Of a stretch of DNA of 64,000 bases, positions 26,298-38,260 are shown in pieces. Below the pieces are notes generated by a model, which made no database searches, was not told the DNA's origin, and saw only the letters and a list, made by a program, of their open reading frames with translations. Both the position numbers and the translations under genes were made by a program. The first letter of the stretch is position 1. Each line of letters starts with the position of its first letter. Source of the stretch: Panulirus ornatus (taxonomy: Eukaryota > Arthropoda > Malacostraca > Decapoda > Palinuridae); contig NC_092238.1 in NCBI RefSeq assembly GCF_036320965.1, positions 27,127,903-27,191,902 on the forward strand, in the 5' to 3' direction.

Positions 26298-26576
26298 TGG
26301 TCATGCATGGTATACGGAAGTGTGTGGAAGTCAGACATGGACTATGGAGGTGTGTGGTGGTCAGGTAGACAGACGTTAACTATCGTAGAGATAATAGTTT
26401 ACCTCACATTTATCTTTGCCCTGATATCTCTATGTACCTCTAAAGATATCTCATAGATTACAGTATAACAGTGAATACAGTTGTGAAGGCAATTCTGTTT
26501 GACGTAATTTCCACAGCGTTGTGCAATGATCTAATATTACATGCAACATGCTTATCACTCTGTTCTTGCACAGCCC

Positions 26577-26577
<1 letters not shown>

Positions 26578-26637
<60 letters not shown>
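26578..26637. repeat. (CA)n microsatellite
   Basis: About 29 CA units. Confidence 0.95.
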
Positions 26638-26639
<2 letters not shown>

Positions 26640-26963
26640 CACTCATGTCATTATCAAGTAAAAGGCGTTATGTTTAACATTCTCAGTCATTGCATTTTAT
26701 ACTCTCAATTCTCTTTTGCTGCCGCAGGATTTCTCGTTGAGTCATTCAGTAATATCCATCCAGTTTAATTTCACATTAACTTACAAAGTCCTCAAAAGGG
26801 GATTTGTTAACATCAGAGCGCTAAGGTCTTGGAAACGCTCATTGATTAACGTGGTTCCGTCACAGCTGATTCTGGGAAGAGATAAACAGACAGACAGATG
26901 GACAGACGAGACTTCAGTTCTCGGATTACGTTTACTTCAGAGTCCAGCCATGGCGAATATATG

Positions 26964-26967
<4 letters not shown>

Positions 26968-27037
<70 letters not shown>
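26968..27037. repeat. (TA)n microsatellite
   Basis: About 35 TA units forming the left flank of the dispersed repeat at 27040-27143. Confidence 0.94.
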
Positions 27038-27038
<1 letters not shown>

Positions 27039-27039
27039 A

Positions 27040-27246
<207 letters not shown>

Positions 27247-27354
27247 ATAGGACTCCTCCTGCATACGGCAGCACCTCGAGTGGAAAGGTCACTTTTGTAG
27301 ATGCTGTATCGCTGTCAGTAAACAAGACGCAGTATAGCCTCATAGGAAGCCTTC

Positions 27355-27356
<2 letters not shown>

Positions 27357-27407
<51 letters not shown>

Positions 27408-27460
27408 TACATACATTCATACATACACGCACATACATACATACATACACGCACGAACGC
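27357..27460. repeat. (CA)n array with CATA/CGCA tail
   Basis: About 23 CA units, followed by CATACATACA/CGCACATA degenerate repeats. Confidence 0.9.
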
Positions 27461-27587
27461 GCCCCTCCAGACTCGGTGGTCATTATGCCCGAAGACTCAC
27501 GGACCAGTTAGAGTTTCCGGAGCTTGATGGAGCCTTTGACGGGATAACGAGCAGCTGGTCCCGGCTGGGCCTGTGTGGGAGTCGGGC

Positions 27588-27595
27588 ACACACAC

Positions 27596-27635
<40 letters not shown>
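27588..27635. repeat. (CA)n microsatellite
   Basis: About 23 CA units with one CG interruption. Confidence 0.92.
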
Positions 27636-27637
<2 letters not shown>

Positions 27638-27782
27638 AAGCCCCGAGAAACTTTAAACTAACCCCCCACCCCCTCCCCACACACACACACAGCTACCACG
27701 GAGAACGAAGTAGAAAATTTTTGAACTCAGGAAATTAACTCCCACACCCGCCCAAACACCCATTCACACCACACCACCACCC

Positions 27783-27848
27783 TCTCCTCCTCCTCCTCCT
27801 CCTCCTCCTCCTCCTCCTCCTCCTCCTCCTCCTCCTCTTCTTCTTCCT
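27783..27848. repeat. (CTC)n trinucleotide repeat
   Basis: About 18 CTC units, ending in CTTCTT. Confidence 0.93.
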
Positions 27849-27893
27849 TCCCTTCCCCCTCTGTGTTAAACAAGAACCCCGGTATACTGGCCG

Positions 27894-27894
<1 letters not shown>

Positions 27895-27941
<47 letters not shown>
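27895..27941. repeat. (GT)n microsatellite
   Basis: About 23 GT units. Confidence 0.95.
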
Positions 27942-27946
<5 letters not shown>

Positions 27947-28189
27947 TCTCACCCACGTGTGTGCCCCCCCGTGTGACCTCGCCCACGTGATCCCTGCCCA
28001 TGTTGAGGGCATCGAGACCAGAACAGGATGTGGGCAAAGCGTCTCGTTAGTGTTCACACCTAGACACGTCAGACGATCTGATCCCATTTTTTTGATTATT
28101 TTTGTCCCGCGTGAAAGAGCTTTGATTGATTCTGATCTCATGACTAGTGATAGTCTGGGTGTGTGTACGTCGTCGGTGTATCACTGTTC

Positions 28190-28295
28190 AGTCGAATCCT
28201 ATGAGTCCACGGGGAAAATGAAACTCGATAAGTTCCCAAGTGCACTTTCGTGTGATAATCACATCATCAGGGGAGACACAAGAGAGAAATATCAT
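28190..28295 (-). ncRNA. Hammerhead-like motif in dispersed repeat (minus-strand copy)
   Basis: Read on the minus strand: TCCC (28274-28271), CTGATGA (28270-28264), TGTG...CACA arms, GAAA (28249-28246), GTGCAC (28245-28240), TT, then GGGA (28237-28234), which pairs with TCCC. It is nearly identical to 55950-56044 over about 90 bp but is not embedded in (TA)n here. Confidence 0.5.
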
Positions 28296-28600
28296 CACTA
28301 GGGACAACCGCTACCTGGCCCTGCATCTGGCATCGGGTTTTATCATGGGATTCTGAGATCCCACGAAGAGTTACGTACCATCACCAATTTTGCGACGCCC
28401 TTGTGAGGGATTATCCCACACCCGTCCCTGAAAACGCCGTGCTCCCAAAGACCACCATCCTGGATATAGGACTTTACACGTCGGCTCTGAGGAGGGGATG
28501 TCAAAGGGGCGCCCGTGATGAAGAGGTGTGAGGAAAATGAACATTGCAATGGGCGTCTTGAATGACTGAAGAGTTGGGGGGTTGGGGGGGCTGCTGCTTG

Positions 28601-28621
28601 AATACATGGGGGGGGGGGGGG
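28601..28621. repeat. Poly(G) run
   Basis: About 15 to 20 Gs, almost uninterrupted. Such runs can form G-quadruplexes and are hard to sequence. Confidence 0.85.
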
Positions 28622-28651
28622 CGCTTCACGAGGTAGGAATGGACTCGCCGA

Positions 28652-28652
<1 letters not shown>

Positions 28653-28686
<34 letters not shown>
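28653..28686. repeat. (GT)n microsatellite
   Basis: About 16 GT units. Confidence 0.93.
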
Positions 28687-28687
<1 letters not shown>

Positions 28688-29096
28688 TACTCACACTTAT
28701 ACTTCTAAGCTAATCGTGGACCGGTGAGCTGGCGTGTGGAGCTGTTTATATCCCGCAAGTCTGTGTCCCGTAAAAGTCACTCACAGAGATGCCTACGTCA
28801 AAACGTAAAACACAATGTAAACAGATAGACGTATGTCCCTCTGGAGTACAACAGGTACCAAACAGACTGTCTTTCTCGACCACGGAGGGAACCAGAACCT
28901 CAGTTGTTTGGGGTGGGTGTTTGGGAGGCTCAGTTTCAGTGTCATACGTGGTGTGATCAATACATGTCGAACGCTACTGTATTCCTCATGTGCTGGTGGC
29001 GGGTATGACCTTCTGGATTCGAGCGATGAATTATTATTTAACCAGACTTCGGGTTTGCCCAAACACCGAGGATTTGTGAGAAGTGAGACGAGATAT

Positions 29097-29099
<3 letters not shown>

Positions 29100-29155
<56 letters not shown>
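29100..29155. repeat. (GT)n microsatellite
   Basis: About 28 GT units, 106 bp from a second GT array. Confidence 0.95.
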
Positions 29156-29156
<1 letters not shown>

Positions 29157-29259
29157 TCTGAACGTGGCCTGCACTGTACGGTGTGAGGGGTTTGAAACCT
29201 ATGAAAACCCATCCCTTGAACTCTACTGACATGAAGCTTTGTAAACATTCGTATACTGC

Positions 29260-29261
<2 letters not shown>

Positions 29262-29323
<62 letters not shown>
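29262..29323. repeat. (GT)n microsatellite
   Basis: About 30 GT units in the same orientation as 29100-29155. Confidence 0.95.
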
Positions 29324-29327
<4 letters not shown>

Positions 29328-29985
29328 GCTGTCTATAGTAGAATCAGGTTTGTCGGCAGTTTTTTTCTATATTAAAACAAAAACTGGTTTTGAGGACCTA
29401 TGAACTGACTCGTTTGAAACATGAGGGCCGCTGTGCAACGTCGTATGGAATGCCTTCTTGTGGAACATTTTCCAGATTACGTTCCAGCTCAACAAAGATG
29501 CGTCGAGATTGAAAGAGTAATATCTTATCCGCCTGGCTCTTCACTGGATTACAGATCACTTATAAAACGCGCACAGGCGATCAGCCAGGCCGGATTCCAG
29601 CTACACGTTTGGTGTAGATATCCAGAAAACACATACAGACGATCTTCCAGGACGATTTCCAGCCACACGTCAGCTGTAAATATGCAGTAATCCCTTCCTT
29701 ATACAGAGGCCCCACCGGTGTGTGCCTCTTTGTACATCAGAGTCTGGAAATGACTTGCGGTTTCTTCCATTATGGGTTTAACAGAGCCCCTCCACCGAGG
29801 CTGTCAAGAGAAACCATAAAACGATGAGTATGGGTACAACAAAGTCAGACCATTTCTCCCGTTTTCTACACGTCTCGGATGTGTTCGATGTGACGGGGGA
29901 TGCCTTATCTCTCGCCTTATCTCTCACGAGGTCTGCTGCTTCTTCTTCTTGTCTTCTCCGGGATAGCCAGGCGCACCCGCTTATC

Positions 29986-29987
<2 letters not shown>

Positions 29988-30069
<82 letters not shown>

Positions 30070-30097
30070 ACCTTGAAAAGGATATGAACCACTACGT

Positions 30098-30172
<75 letters not shown>
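29988..30172. repeat. Opposed (CT)n and (GA)n arrays, inverted repeat
   Basis: About 40 CT units (29988-30068) and about 34 GA units (30104-30172) are separated by only about 35 bp. Together they form one long self-complementary structure. Confidence 0.92.
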
Positions 30173-30177
<5 letters not shown>

Positions 30178-30605
30178 CGGGAGAGAAAAAGGAAAAAAAA
30201 AATAAAGGAACGAATATACTCGGGTATGACAGGGGTGGTATGTGGGTGGAGGAACGATTGTGTTGCGCCGGAAATGTGATTTGAGACTGGAAGTGGACCT
30301 CGGAGAGGAGTCCAGGGGAATTCCCGATGGACACCCAAAGGCGGCTGGAAGATACGGTCTGGTAAGGGGGGGCGGGGGGTCCCCCCTCACCGATTGTGGT
30401 GGTGGAGAGTGGCTTGAGGGGGATCAGCTGCAGTTATGGAACGGGGTGGAAACAGCCTCCACTATCCGTCCTATCCCACACGTATCCACATACATGCACA
30501 TACACGCAGAGAGCATACATGGATATAAGAAATAATGATAGTGGAGAATGTTCATGAGAAGGGGACCGTATGAATGTCGAACTGCCCTCCCCATACAGTA
30601 TAATA

Positions 30606-30718
30606 CAGGTGGGTTACAGAGGGTGGGTTACAGAGAGTGGGGTTACAGAGGGTGGGTTACAGAGGGTGGGTTACAGAGAGTGGGTTACAGAGGGTGGGTT
30701 ACAGAGAGTGGGTTACAG
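30606..30718. repeat. 14-16 bp minisatellite
   Basis: About eight units of GGGTTACAGAGGGT with GAGAGT variants. Confidence 0.88.
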
Positions 30719-30954
30719 CATGATGGAGCTGCGATGTGGATGATGGTGGGCTATGGTTTGTGGCTGGAGACTGGGCCAAAGTTCGTGGAAAGCGGTCCAC
30801 TGGGTGGGATGGTAGGTGGGATGCAGGTGGGGAAATTGATGTGGACTGCCGCACCGATGTAGGTGGGTCACGAGATGGGTTGATTGCTGATAACGTGAGT
30901 CACGTTGTGGACAGAAGTCCTCAGAGGCATTGGTAAGATAAAAATGGGTTACGG

Positions 30955-31190
30955 CAGGGATATCTGGGTTGTATCGAGGGTTTCTTGGTTATATCATGAA
31001 GTATGTTGGTTATACTAGAGGTATATGTACGCTATACGTAGGGATAGGCTGGTTTTACTAGGTGGTGCGTTGATTATACATGGGATATGCTCGTTATACT
31101 AGGGGGTATATTGGTTATACTCAGTGGTACGTTGGTTATATTGGACGGTATATTGGTTATATGGTAGGAGTATGTTATGCCAGGGGGTTA
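30955..31190. repeat. Degenerate GGTTATACT-type minisatellite
   Basis: About nine diverged units of roughly 22-24 bp, each with a TTGGTTATA or TGGTTATACT core followed by a GGTATRT segment. Confidence 0.7.
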
Positions 31191-32253
31191 TGTGGCTCAC
31201 AGCAGAAGCAGGTAAGACTAGGACAACATGATGTAGTGGGATAAACAAATGGCTATATGTACGACGGGGTTGGGGGCTGTGGCGCGATACAGTTTGCTAC
31301 ACGACTGAAGACGAGATCAGAATTGCAGTGGAGGAGTAGGTGGGCTGACTCAGGTGTTGATGGACTGAGTAAGGATTAGTTTACGTTGGAGAAGCAGGTG
31401 GACTGGCTCACCAGAAGATAAAGGGGGGATGAGGTATCTTAGCCTTGTATATTATGAACGGAATTTCATAAGAGATGTTGTCATAGAAAGAATTCGAATT
31501 GATCACACTTTTGCGTTCGCTTTTTTTTTTTCAAAATATGAGATAAAACGTCATTTCCATTTTGGAATACCTTATTAACGATAAGTAATTTATATCCCCT
31601 ATATGAAATATAAGTCCCATATCCTCTATAAAGAGATAGACAGGTTTCAAGTAATATACTGTGGGACATGATATAGCAGACACTGTAAATTCTTACTGTT
31701 AAAGAACTTATCTTAGGTACCCATACTACCATAAAAGAAAACGGAATTATTATATACGTAATAAGTACATTTTCTTAGACTTGAAGCGTAGACTAATTCA
31801 AATAGCTTTTTACAGCTTTACATGCTGTCGATACAGACATATGAAGAGGAAGTAGCCGATAAGGTAAGAGAAATGACTTTAAACCGAAAGTTAGTAATTC
31901 TGTCATATGACATTGTGGACTTTCACAATAAGCTCATCTCTTGCAGGAAGTGAAACCATCTGTTTTTCAAATACTTCATATTTTTCCTGACATATTTCAA
32001 ACAAAATAGATTTTAACTTGTCTTTCATATTTGATGATAGCTATAAAATGTTCATTCTAGTGGTTCTGAAGTTGAACTGAGACTTATGAATAAGTCATTT
32101 TGATATATTTAAAGAGAATAATGAGATTAAGGCTGCATAAGTTGATTGAATGACTCCTTGGGTTTATTTGATAAAATAGACAATTTGATTTCACCGACGA
32201 TGGCGCATGAAATGTAATTACATATACCTTTATTATCTTTATCAATGTTCAGA

Positions 32254-32257
<4 letters not shown>

Positions 32258-32333
<76 letters not shown>
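32258..32333. repeat. (TA)n microsatellite
   Basis: About 37 TA units. Confidence 0.95.
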
Positions 32334-32334
<1 letters not shown>

Positions 32335-32512
32335 TTCCGTCAAAGAACTCTCACTCGAAACAAGTTCATATTTCCATTCTGCTGCAAATAGCGCTGCTTT
32401 GGGCTGCAGCAATCTGCAGAAGGAGGTGGTTGGCATTGATCCCAGGATAAATCATAAATTAAATACCACTGTATAGGAAATACATCTTTCCTGAGAAACA
32501 CATCTCTCCTAC

Positions 32513-32564
32513 CCCAGTACACGTCATCAGATTTCGACCCCAGTACACGTCATCAGATTTCGAC
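32513..32564. repeat. 26-bp perfect direct duplication
   Basis: Two identical 26-bp units, each containing GTACACGTCATCAGATTTCG. On the minus strand each carries GAAATCTGATGACG. Confidence 0.85.
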
Positions 32565-32650
32565 AGTCCTCGAGAATTCGTTGCGCGGTCGTCTCTACGT
32601 TATCTGTCGCCTTGCGGTATATCGTCCCATTGGTCGCCGAAGGCCACAGG

Positions 32651-32673
32651 TGTGTGTGTGTGTGTGTGTGTGT
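32651..32673. repeat. (GT)n short microsatellite
   Basis: About 11 GT units. Confidence 0.88.
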
Positions 32674-32969
32674 CCCCCCAAGGTGAGTGGACCACAGGTG
32701 TTTGAGGCGGCTCCTGCCACAGGTGCGGTGTTCAAGTATGTGTGTGGTTGACTGTGGCGTCTGTCACAATGGCAAGTATGACCCGCATACTGACCTACAT
32801 TATACGACACATATGTGTTATATAATCTTCGTCCTTTCTGCTTCATTCGATTACAAGACCTCTTTTTTCGTATCATTTTATTAACCATAAGATCTAATTT
32901 CAGTAGCTAAATGGCGTATCGAATCTTCATCAGTCTTATTAACAATCTCTTTCCTTTTTGAATGATGCT

Positions 32970-32972
<3 letters not shown>

Positions 32973-33053
<81 letters not shown>
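32973..33053. repeat. (TA)n microsatellite
   Basis: About 40 TA units. Confidence 0.95.
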
Positions 33054-33056
<3 letters not shown>

Positions 33057-33252
33057 GAATTATTATAGATAGATGATATTCGAATGTGACAATTGTGATA
33101 GATTATCTTTATAAAACAAGGATGGTGGATAGACTTTTAGATAAGAGACCAGGGGCAATGTGTTGAAAATGTGGCGGAAAAATGACCCAAAACATAAGTG
33201 TGATTAGAGGATTTCTTTATTTACGAGAGTGGAGTTGGATACCTCGCTGTTG

Positions 33253-33268
33253 GTGTGTGTGTGTGTGT

Positions 33269-33302
<34 letters not shown>
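33253..33302. repeat. (GT)n microsatellite
   Basis: About 24 GT units with one CTGT interruption near 33272. Confidence 0.93.
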
Positions 33303-33305
<3 letters not shown>

Positions 33306-33390
33306 AGAAGATGATCGAGTACCGTCATGTAAGAACCATTCCCCCACCTCATTTGCCTATTAGGGAGACTGAAGGTCGCGAGACTGATGC

Positions 33391-33448
<58 letters not shown>
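33391..33448. repeat. (AC)n microsatellite
   Basis: About 28 AC units. Confidence 0.95.
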
Positions 33449-33450
<2 letters not shown>

Positions 33451-33769
33451 ACCAGCTGCTGGGGACATGGAGCCCTCTACTCGGAAGTGATGGGCCAATT
33501 GTGTCAGTGGATCAGCTGTTGTGGTGTGGTCTCCACCGACGGCACTCTCACCCTCGCGCTCATCAACACTCCCAGGCTCTCGGTAACTCTCCCATACTTC
33601 CTTTGACACTCTCAGGCTCTCACTCACTCCATCATGCTTCCTCTCACGCGCCCTGGCTGTCATTGACTCTCCCAAGCTCTCCCTGACTCTCCTAGGCTCT
33701 CACTAACTCTCACCATCATTCCTTGACTATCCGCACGACTTTAACGCCGCCCCATCACCTCCATTTATC

Positions 33770-34174
33770 CAGTGGCGTATCTAGGGTATGTGGGGGTAGG
33801 GAAGGTGCCCTGAGCACCACTTGAAGGGGGAGCGCCACTCAACAGGTTTGTTTTTTGACACATGCTGCCCGACTGACATTTTTTTTAACGGTTTGGTTTT
33901 GTGAGATGAAAAAGAAGCTCGCCTACTTTTCAACTATGGTAATAATATTTTGCTACTATCCGTTGCATTACCGCTTCTACGTTACAATTTTGATCAATTA
34001 AGTCTTTAAGTCTTTAATAGTTTATACAAATTAAAGTTTGACCGAACTCTTCAACAGTTTATAATTACACTGTATATATCTATATATACGTCCACTGTAT
34101 GTATATCTTTAATCAAGCCAGGGGCGCAATTCCACTGCTTGCCATAGGCGCTATTTCCCCTAGATACGCCCTTG
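33770..34174. mobile_element. hAT-type MITE
   Basis: The left end CAGTGGCGTATCTAGGG (33770-33786) and the right end CCCTAGATACGCCCTTG (34158-34174) are inverted repeats matching at 15 of 17 positions. The CAGTGGCGTA start is characteristic of hAT transposon termini. At about 405 bp with no transposase frame, it is nonautonomous. The flanking 8-mers are not identical, so no target-site duplication is visible. Confidence 0.65.
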
Positions 34175-34400
34175 GATAGTTAAAGGTATTGTTTAGCTCA
34201 AAATAATTTTGTTTCAAAACTGAAAGATAAGATACTCAAACACTTCTCTACTTGAAATAATCATGGAAAACATAATACTCTCATTTAGCGATACATACTC
34301 ATTATATACGATGCAGTGGAACATCGTATTTTTTCGCTTGAAAAACGTTTTGTTTTGAAATTGTAAGATACAGTATTGGAACAGTTCTATGCTTGAAATA
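34175..34400. repeat. Linker with internal tandem duplication
   Basis: Between the two MITE copies lie two diverged ~130-bp segments, each containing a TTTTGTTT...AAA..TGTAAGATA-like stretch and ending in CTTGAAATAA. This suggests a duplication event involving the element. Confidence 0.5.
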
Positions 34401-34772
34401 AGGTGCCCTGGGCGCCACTTGAAGGGGGACGCCACTCAACAGGATTGTTTTGTTGACACATGCTGCCCGATTGACATTTTTTTGGTTTGGCTTTGTGAGA
34501 TGAAAAAGGAACTCGCCTACTTTTCAACTATAGTAATATTTTGCTACTACCAGCTGCATTACCGCTTCTACGTTGCAGTTTTGATCAGATAAGTCTGTAA
34601 TCTTAAGTCTTTAATAGTTTATGTAAATTTAAGTTTGGCCTAACTCTTCAACAGTTTATAATTACAGTGTATTTATGTTTACATAGATCCACTGTATGTA
34701 CATTTTTAATCAAACCAGGGGTGCAGTTTCAGTGCTTGCCATTGATGCTATTTCCCCTAGATTTGCCCCTAC
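34401..34772. mobile_element. Second, 5'-truncated copy of the hAT-type MITE
   Basis: About 370 bp aligns with 33806-34170 in the same orientation, with numerous substitutions and small indels. The left terminal repeat is missing, and the right end is decayed to CCCCTAGATTTGCCCC. Confidence 0.7.
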
Positions 34773-37336
34773 CATTATCTTCTACATACTTTCCATTGCC
34801 TCTCACAGCTCCAGCCCTCTATTCGTACTTGGTATCTCCTGCAATCCGCAAGTGTTTCAGACTTTCCCTGATGTTCTGTAACGTTTCATTATCTCTCACA
34901 ACGACCGAAAGTCTCTCAGGCACTCCTCTTCATCTCTATTGGTCTCCGTGATTACACCACCGCTGGTCCGTCACTTCACCAGGATCTCCTAGGAACACTT
35001 CTAATCCCTTTGACTAATAACCTCACCATCATTCAGTGACCTGCTACAACTCTCCTCAGTCTACCCAGCACTGCAGTAGCTCCTACAACAGCCCTTTTGA
35101 TTTCTCTCCCTCACCACCGCCACCACCGCCACCACACCTCACAGTTCACGAGCCAACGGGAAAACCAAGAGACACTCACGAGTGTATATACAAATCATGG
35201 TGAACTCGTTAGGCATCAGGGTTGTGAAGCAACTCGACCGGTATCATTCAGTCACCTCCAACACACCGTCAGGACTGTACGATGATGCATAACGAAACCT
35301 CGCTCCTGTGTTTTCGGTTCGTCTGAAAAGGACAGTATGACGAGGCTGGTGTACGCCATACGCATATGGTGGGTCGCTAATAACATTTTCGTGGTGAGGA
35401 AATTGGTGATAAGCATAAAGAGTATCACAATTTTTCTTTTTGGTTGTTTTGTATATATATATGCACACGATTTCATTCATAAGAGTAACGTTTGTTTTGG
35501 ATTGGATTCTCATTTACCCAGAGTGTGACATGTACATTGTCGCGAGATTGTAATTGTGACGTCAGACGTTGTTATAGGAAACTCATTTGTGACCTCAAAC
35601 GTTGGTCTTTGAGTTTAATGTGTGACACAGGCCCTGAATCGCTCACTTGTGCGTCGTGTGGACCACAGACACACTATATGCAAACCACCGAGCCTCATCT
35701 TTTGGTGAGGCTGATTCACTCCCTGTACCAGTAATGCTCTGTTGACATATGGTCTACAGGTGTTCGTATGATTTACTCAGTGTGTACACAAAGGAGACAT
35801 CATATTCCATCATTCTGTTTCAGAATCCCTTTAACACATCTAACGAGCTTTTCTCCAACACACATTCAATGTTAGTCTTACACATGCAGAATTTATAGTG
35901 CCTGGCAGATGCTCCATTGACCCTACAGACACTTAGGAACGTCCTTAACATAGGTTCAGCAATCTTGTAACGCGTGTGTATCGTTAGAATGGCAGCCATC
36001 CTCATATGTATGGGGGGAGGGGATATGATATGACCCAGATGTTTTGTGTCTGCCATTGTCTATTGATGGAATTCTTTGATCGTCATTGTTATGTTCAAAA
36101 ATTTATTACCTTTTTTTTCTCTAACTTTTCGACCTTCATATTTCTCATCAAAAGACATATGAAATATTCTACAGAGTTATTGCTGTTGCTGTCAAAGGTG
36201 ATTGTGCGACCAGTTAGAGAACAGAAGAACTTTAGCAAGTCTCGGTGGAAAAGTGAGGATTGTATCTGTGGGATATTTCGCCTAGGTATATCGGTGCGAG
36301 GAAGAGGAGGGAGGGGGCAGCGCTGTGAGCATTACCGCTTCTCTTACGTAATCTGGCGACGGAGGGGATGACGTGTTCGGGGGAGGTGAGTGAGAACTTG
36401 CTTGAGCCGCCGGGAGAGAGAGGGCCGGGTCGCACCTTGGCCCAGTGCCCACCCTCTGTGACATTTTCCTCCGCTTTACGCAATACTCTCTGCCTAGACA
36501 AACTTTGACGCATGAATGCGTTTATATCTCCGCTCGTGACAAAACATTATTCTACTTCATAAAAGCTATTTTTTTTTTGATGTAGGAAAAAAAAAGACAG
36601 GAGAATGACTTTTGGATTTTTTTTCTCTCGGCTTTTGGCACTCGATCTTGGCAGCGATGGTCTTACGTGGCCCTGTGGCACTGGTGGAAGGAGACTCGTG
36701 TCACGTAACGGAGGGATTTATACAGGGAGAACAGTACAGTGTTAGTACCTGTAAGATGCGCGGTGCCCGTCCAAAAAGACGGTGGATTCGACAGACAATC
36801 GAGGACAAGTCGGAGGTGGTGGCGGCATGCCCATGGACGATTATAAATGGGTAGGTGGCACCCTGCGTGGCGTGGCGTGGCACTGACGTGGGGTGCCCGC
36901 ATTTACACCCCCCTGTCGTCGGCACACAAACGTTACTCACCAGGAGGCGAAGGTATTACCACCACTCCTCGCTGTCGCCGCCACTGCTGGCGCTCCGGGT
37001 ACTATTCAGTCTCCGTTCTCCCTTGTGTGTGATCCTCTGGTTCACGAGGTGTGTTGTTGACCTTAGAGAGAAAAAAAAAGAGAGAGAGAGGAGACGGTCT
37101 TGACAGTGGTGTTCCTTTGAGGCGACGACGCGCGTCCTTTTGACGGGAAGATACACGACTTACCTACGTTCGACGGTAAAGTGGAGACCGGGATGTCTGC
37201 GTAACAAAGGGACAGAAGCAGACGACGTTGTGCTCGGCAGGAATTCGTCCCTCTCGTGTCTCTCTCCGGTTCGCCGCGGTTGACGCCCTCCTCGATCCCC
37301 CCAAGCTTCTCGGGAGACCCTGTCCCGTCGACGGAG
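34773..37336. other. Spacer upstream of the phospholipase gene
   Basis: No supported gene. It has a C/A-rich patch (35050-35160) and T-runs (36107, 36571, 36619). GC content rises from about 36850, probably into the 5' untranslated and promoter region of the gene at 37337. No TATA box was assigned. Confidence 0.5.
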
Positions 37337-37534
37337 ATGCGGCCGTGGGCGTTCCTGTGCCTGTTCCTGACGGCGACGACGACGGCGGCCGACACCGTCG
37401 TCCTGTTCTGGACCCTGTACGACGCTGTCATCTCCGGAGGGCGGATCCTGCACGACGTGGTCGAAGGGGTTGGCACGGTCTCCAAGGCCATCAGGGCTAT
37501 CGACAGCTTTTTGGACTCCTCCGCCGAGGCTCAG
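37337..37534 (+). CDS. PLA2 exon 1 (signal peptide)
   Basis: 66 codons. The ATG at 37337 has a purine at -3 and is followed by a typical signal sequence. An in-frame open stretch continues upstream but is less hydrophobic. The donor is CAG|GTACTG, after SSAEAQ, phase 0. Confidence 0.75.
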
Positions 37535-37549
37535 GTACTGTAAATTTGT

Positions 37550-37617
<68 letters not shown>

Positions 37618-37945
37618 GGGATTATATCAACGACTGGGTTGTTGTAGTGGTTGAAGTAGTAGTAGTAGTAGTAGTATCGGTAGACGTACTTGTAGCGTAG
37701 TGGCATTTAGTAGTAGCTGGAGCAGTAGCAGTGTAGTAGTAGAAGTAGTTGTAGTGATAGCAGGAGTAGTGGTACTAATGGTAGTACTGCTGCCACTGAT
37801 CTTTGAGGAGGGTTGTGCTGCAACTCTCCTCTCGTGTTGTAGAGATCATGATGGACGGATCGAGGGTCCTCTTCTCTTTCTAACTTTTGTGACTGCCAAC
37901 ACCGCTTCTGCTTTGGTTTATGTTGGTCTACTTCTCCTACTGTTA

Positions 37946-37977
<32 letters not shown>

Positions 37978-37978
37978 T

Positions 37979-38056
<78 letters not shown>

Positions 38057-38078
38057 CACCACCACCACCACCACCACC

Positions 38079-38136
<58 letters not shown>

Positions 38137-38211
38137 TACTACTACAATACTACTGCTACTACATTATTGTTGCTAGTTTTACCGTCACTTCTACGACTGC
38201 TGCTACTACTA

Positions 38212-38260
<49 letters not shown>

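Noticed and set aside
29421..29690. 90-codon plus-strand frame after a GT array
   Set aside because: It contains an imperfect internal duplication (GATCAGCCAGG / GATCTTCCAGG) and no splice or motif support; it looks like chance.
36612..36854. 81-codon plus-strand frame followed by GTAGGTGG
   Set aside because: A donor-like end exists, but there is no convincing start or acceptor, codon bias is weak and no domain is recognised.
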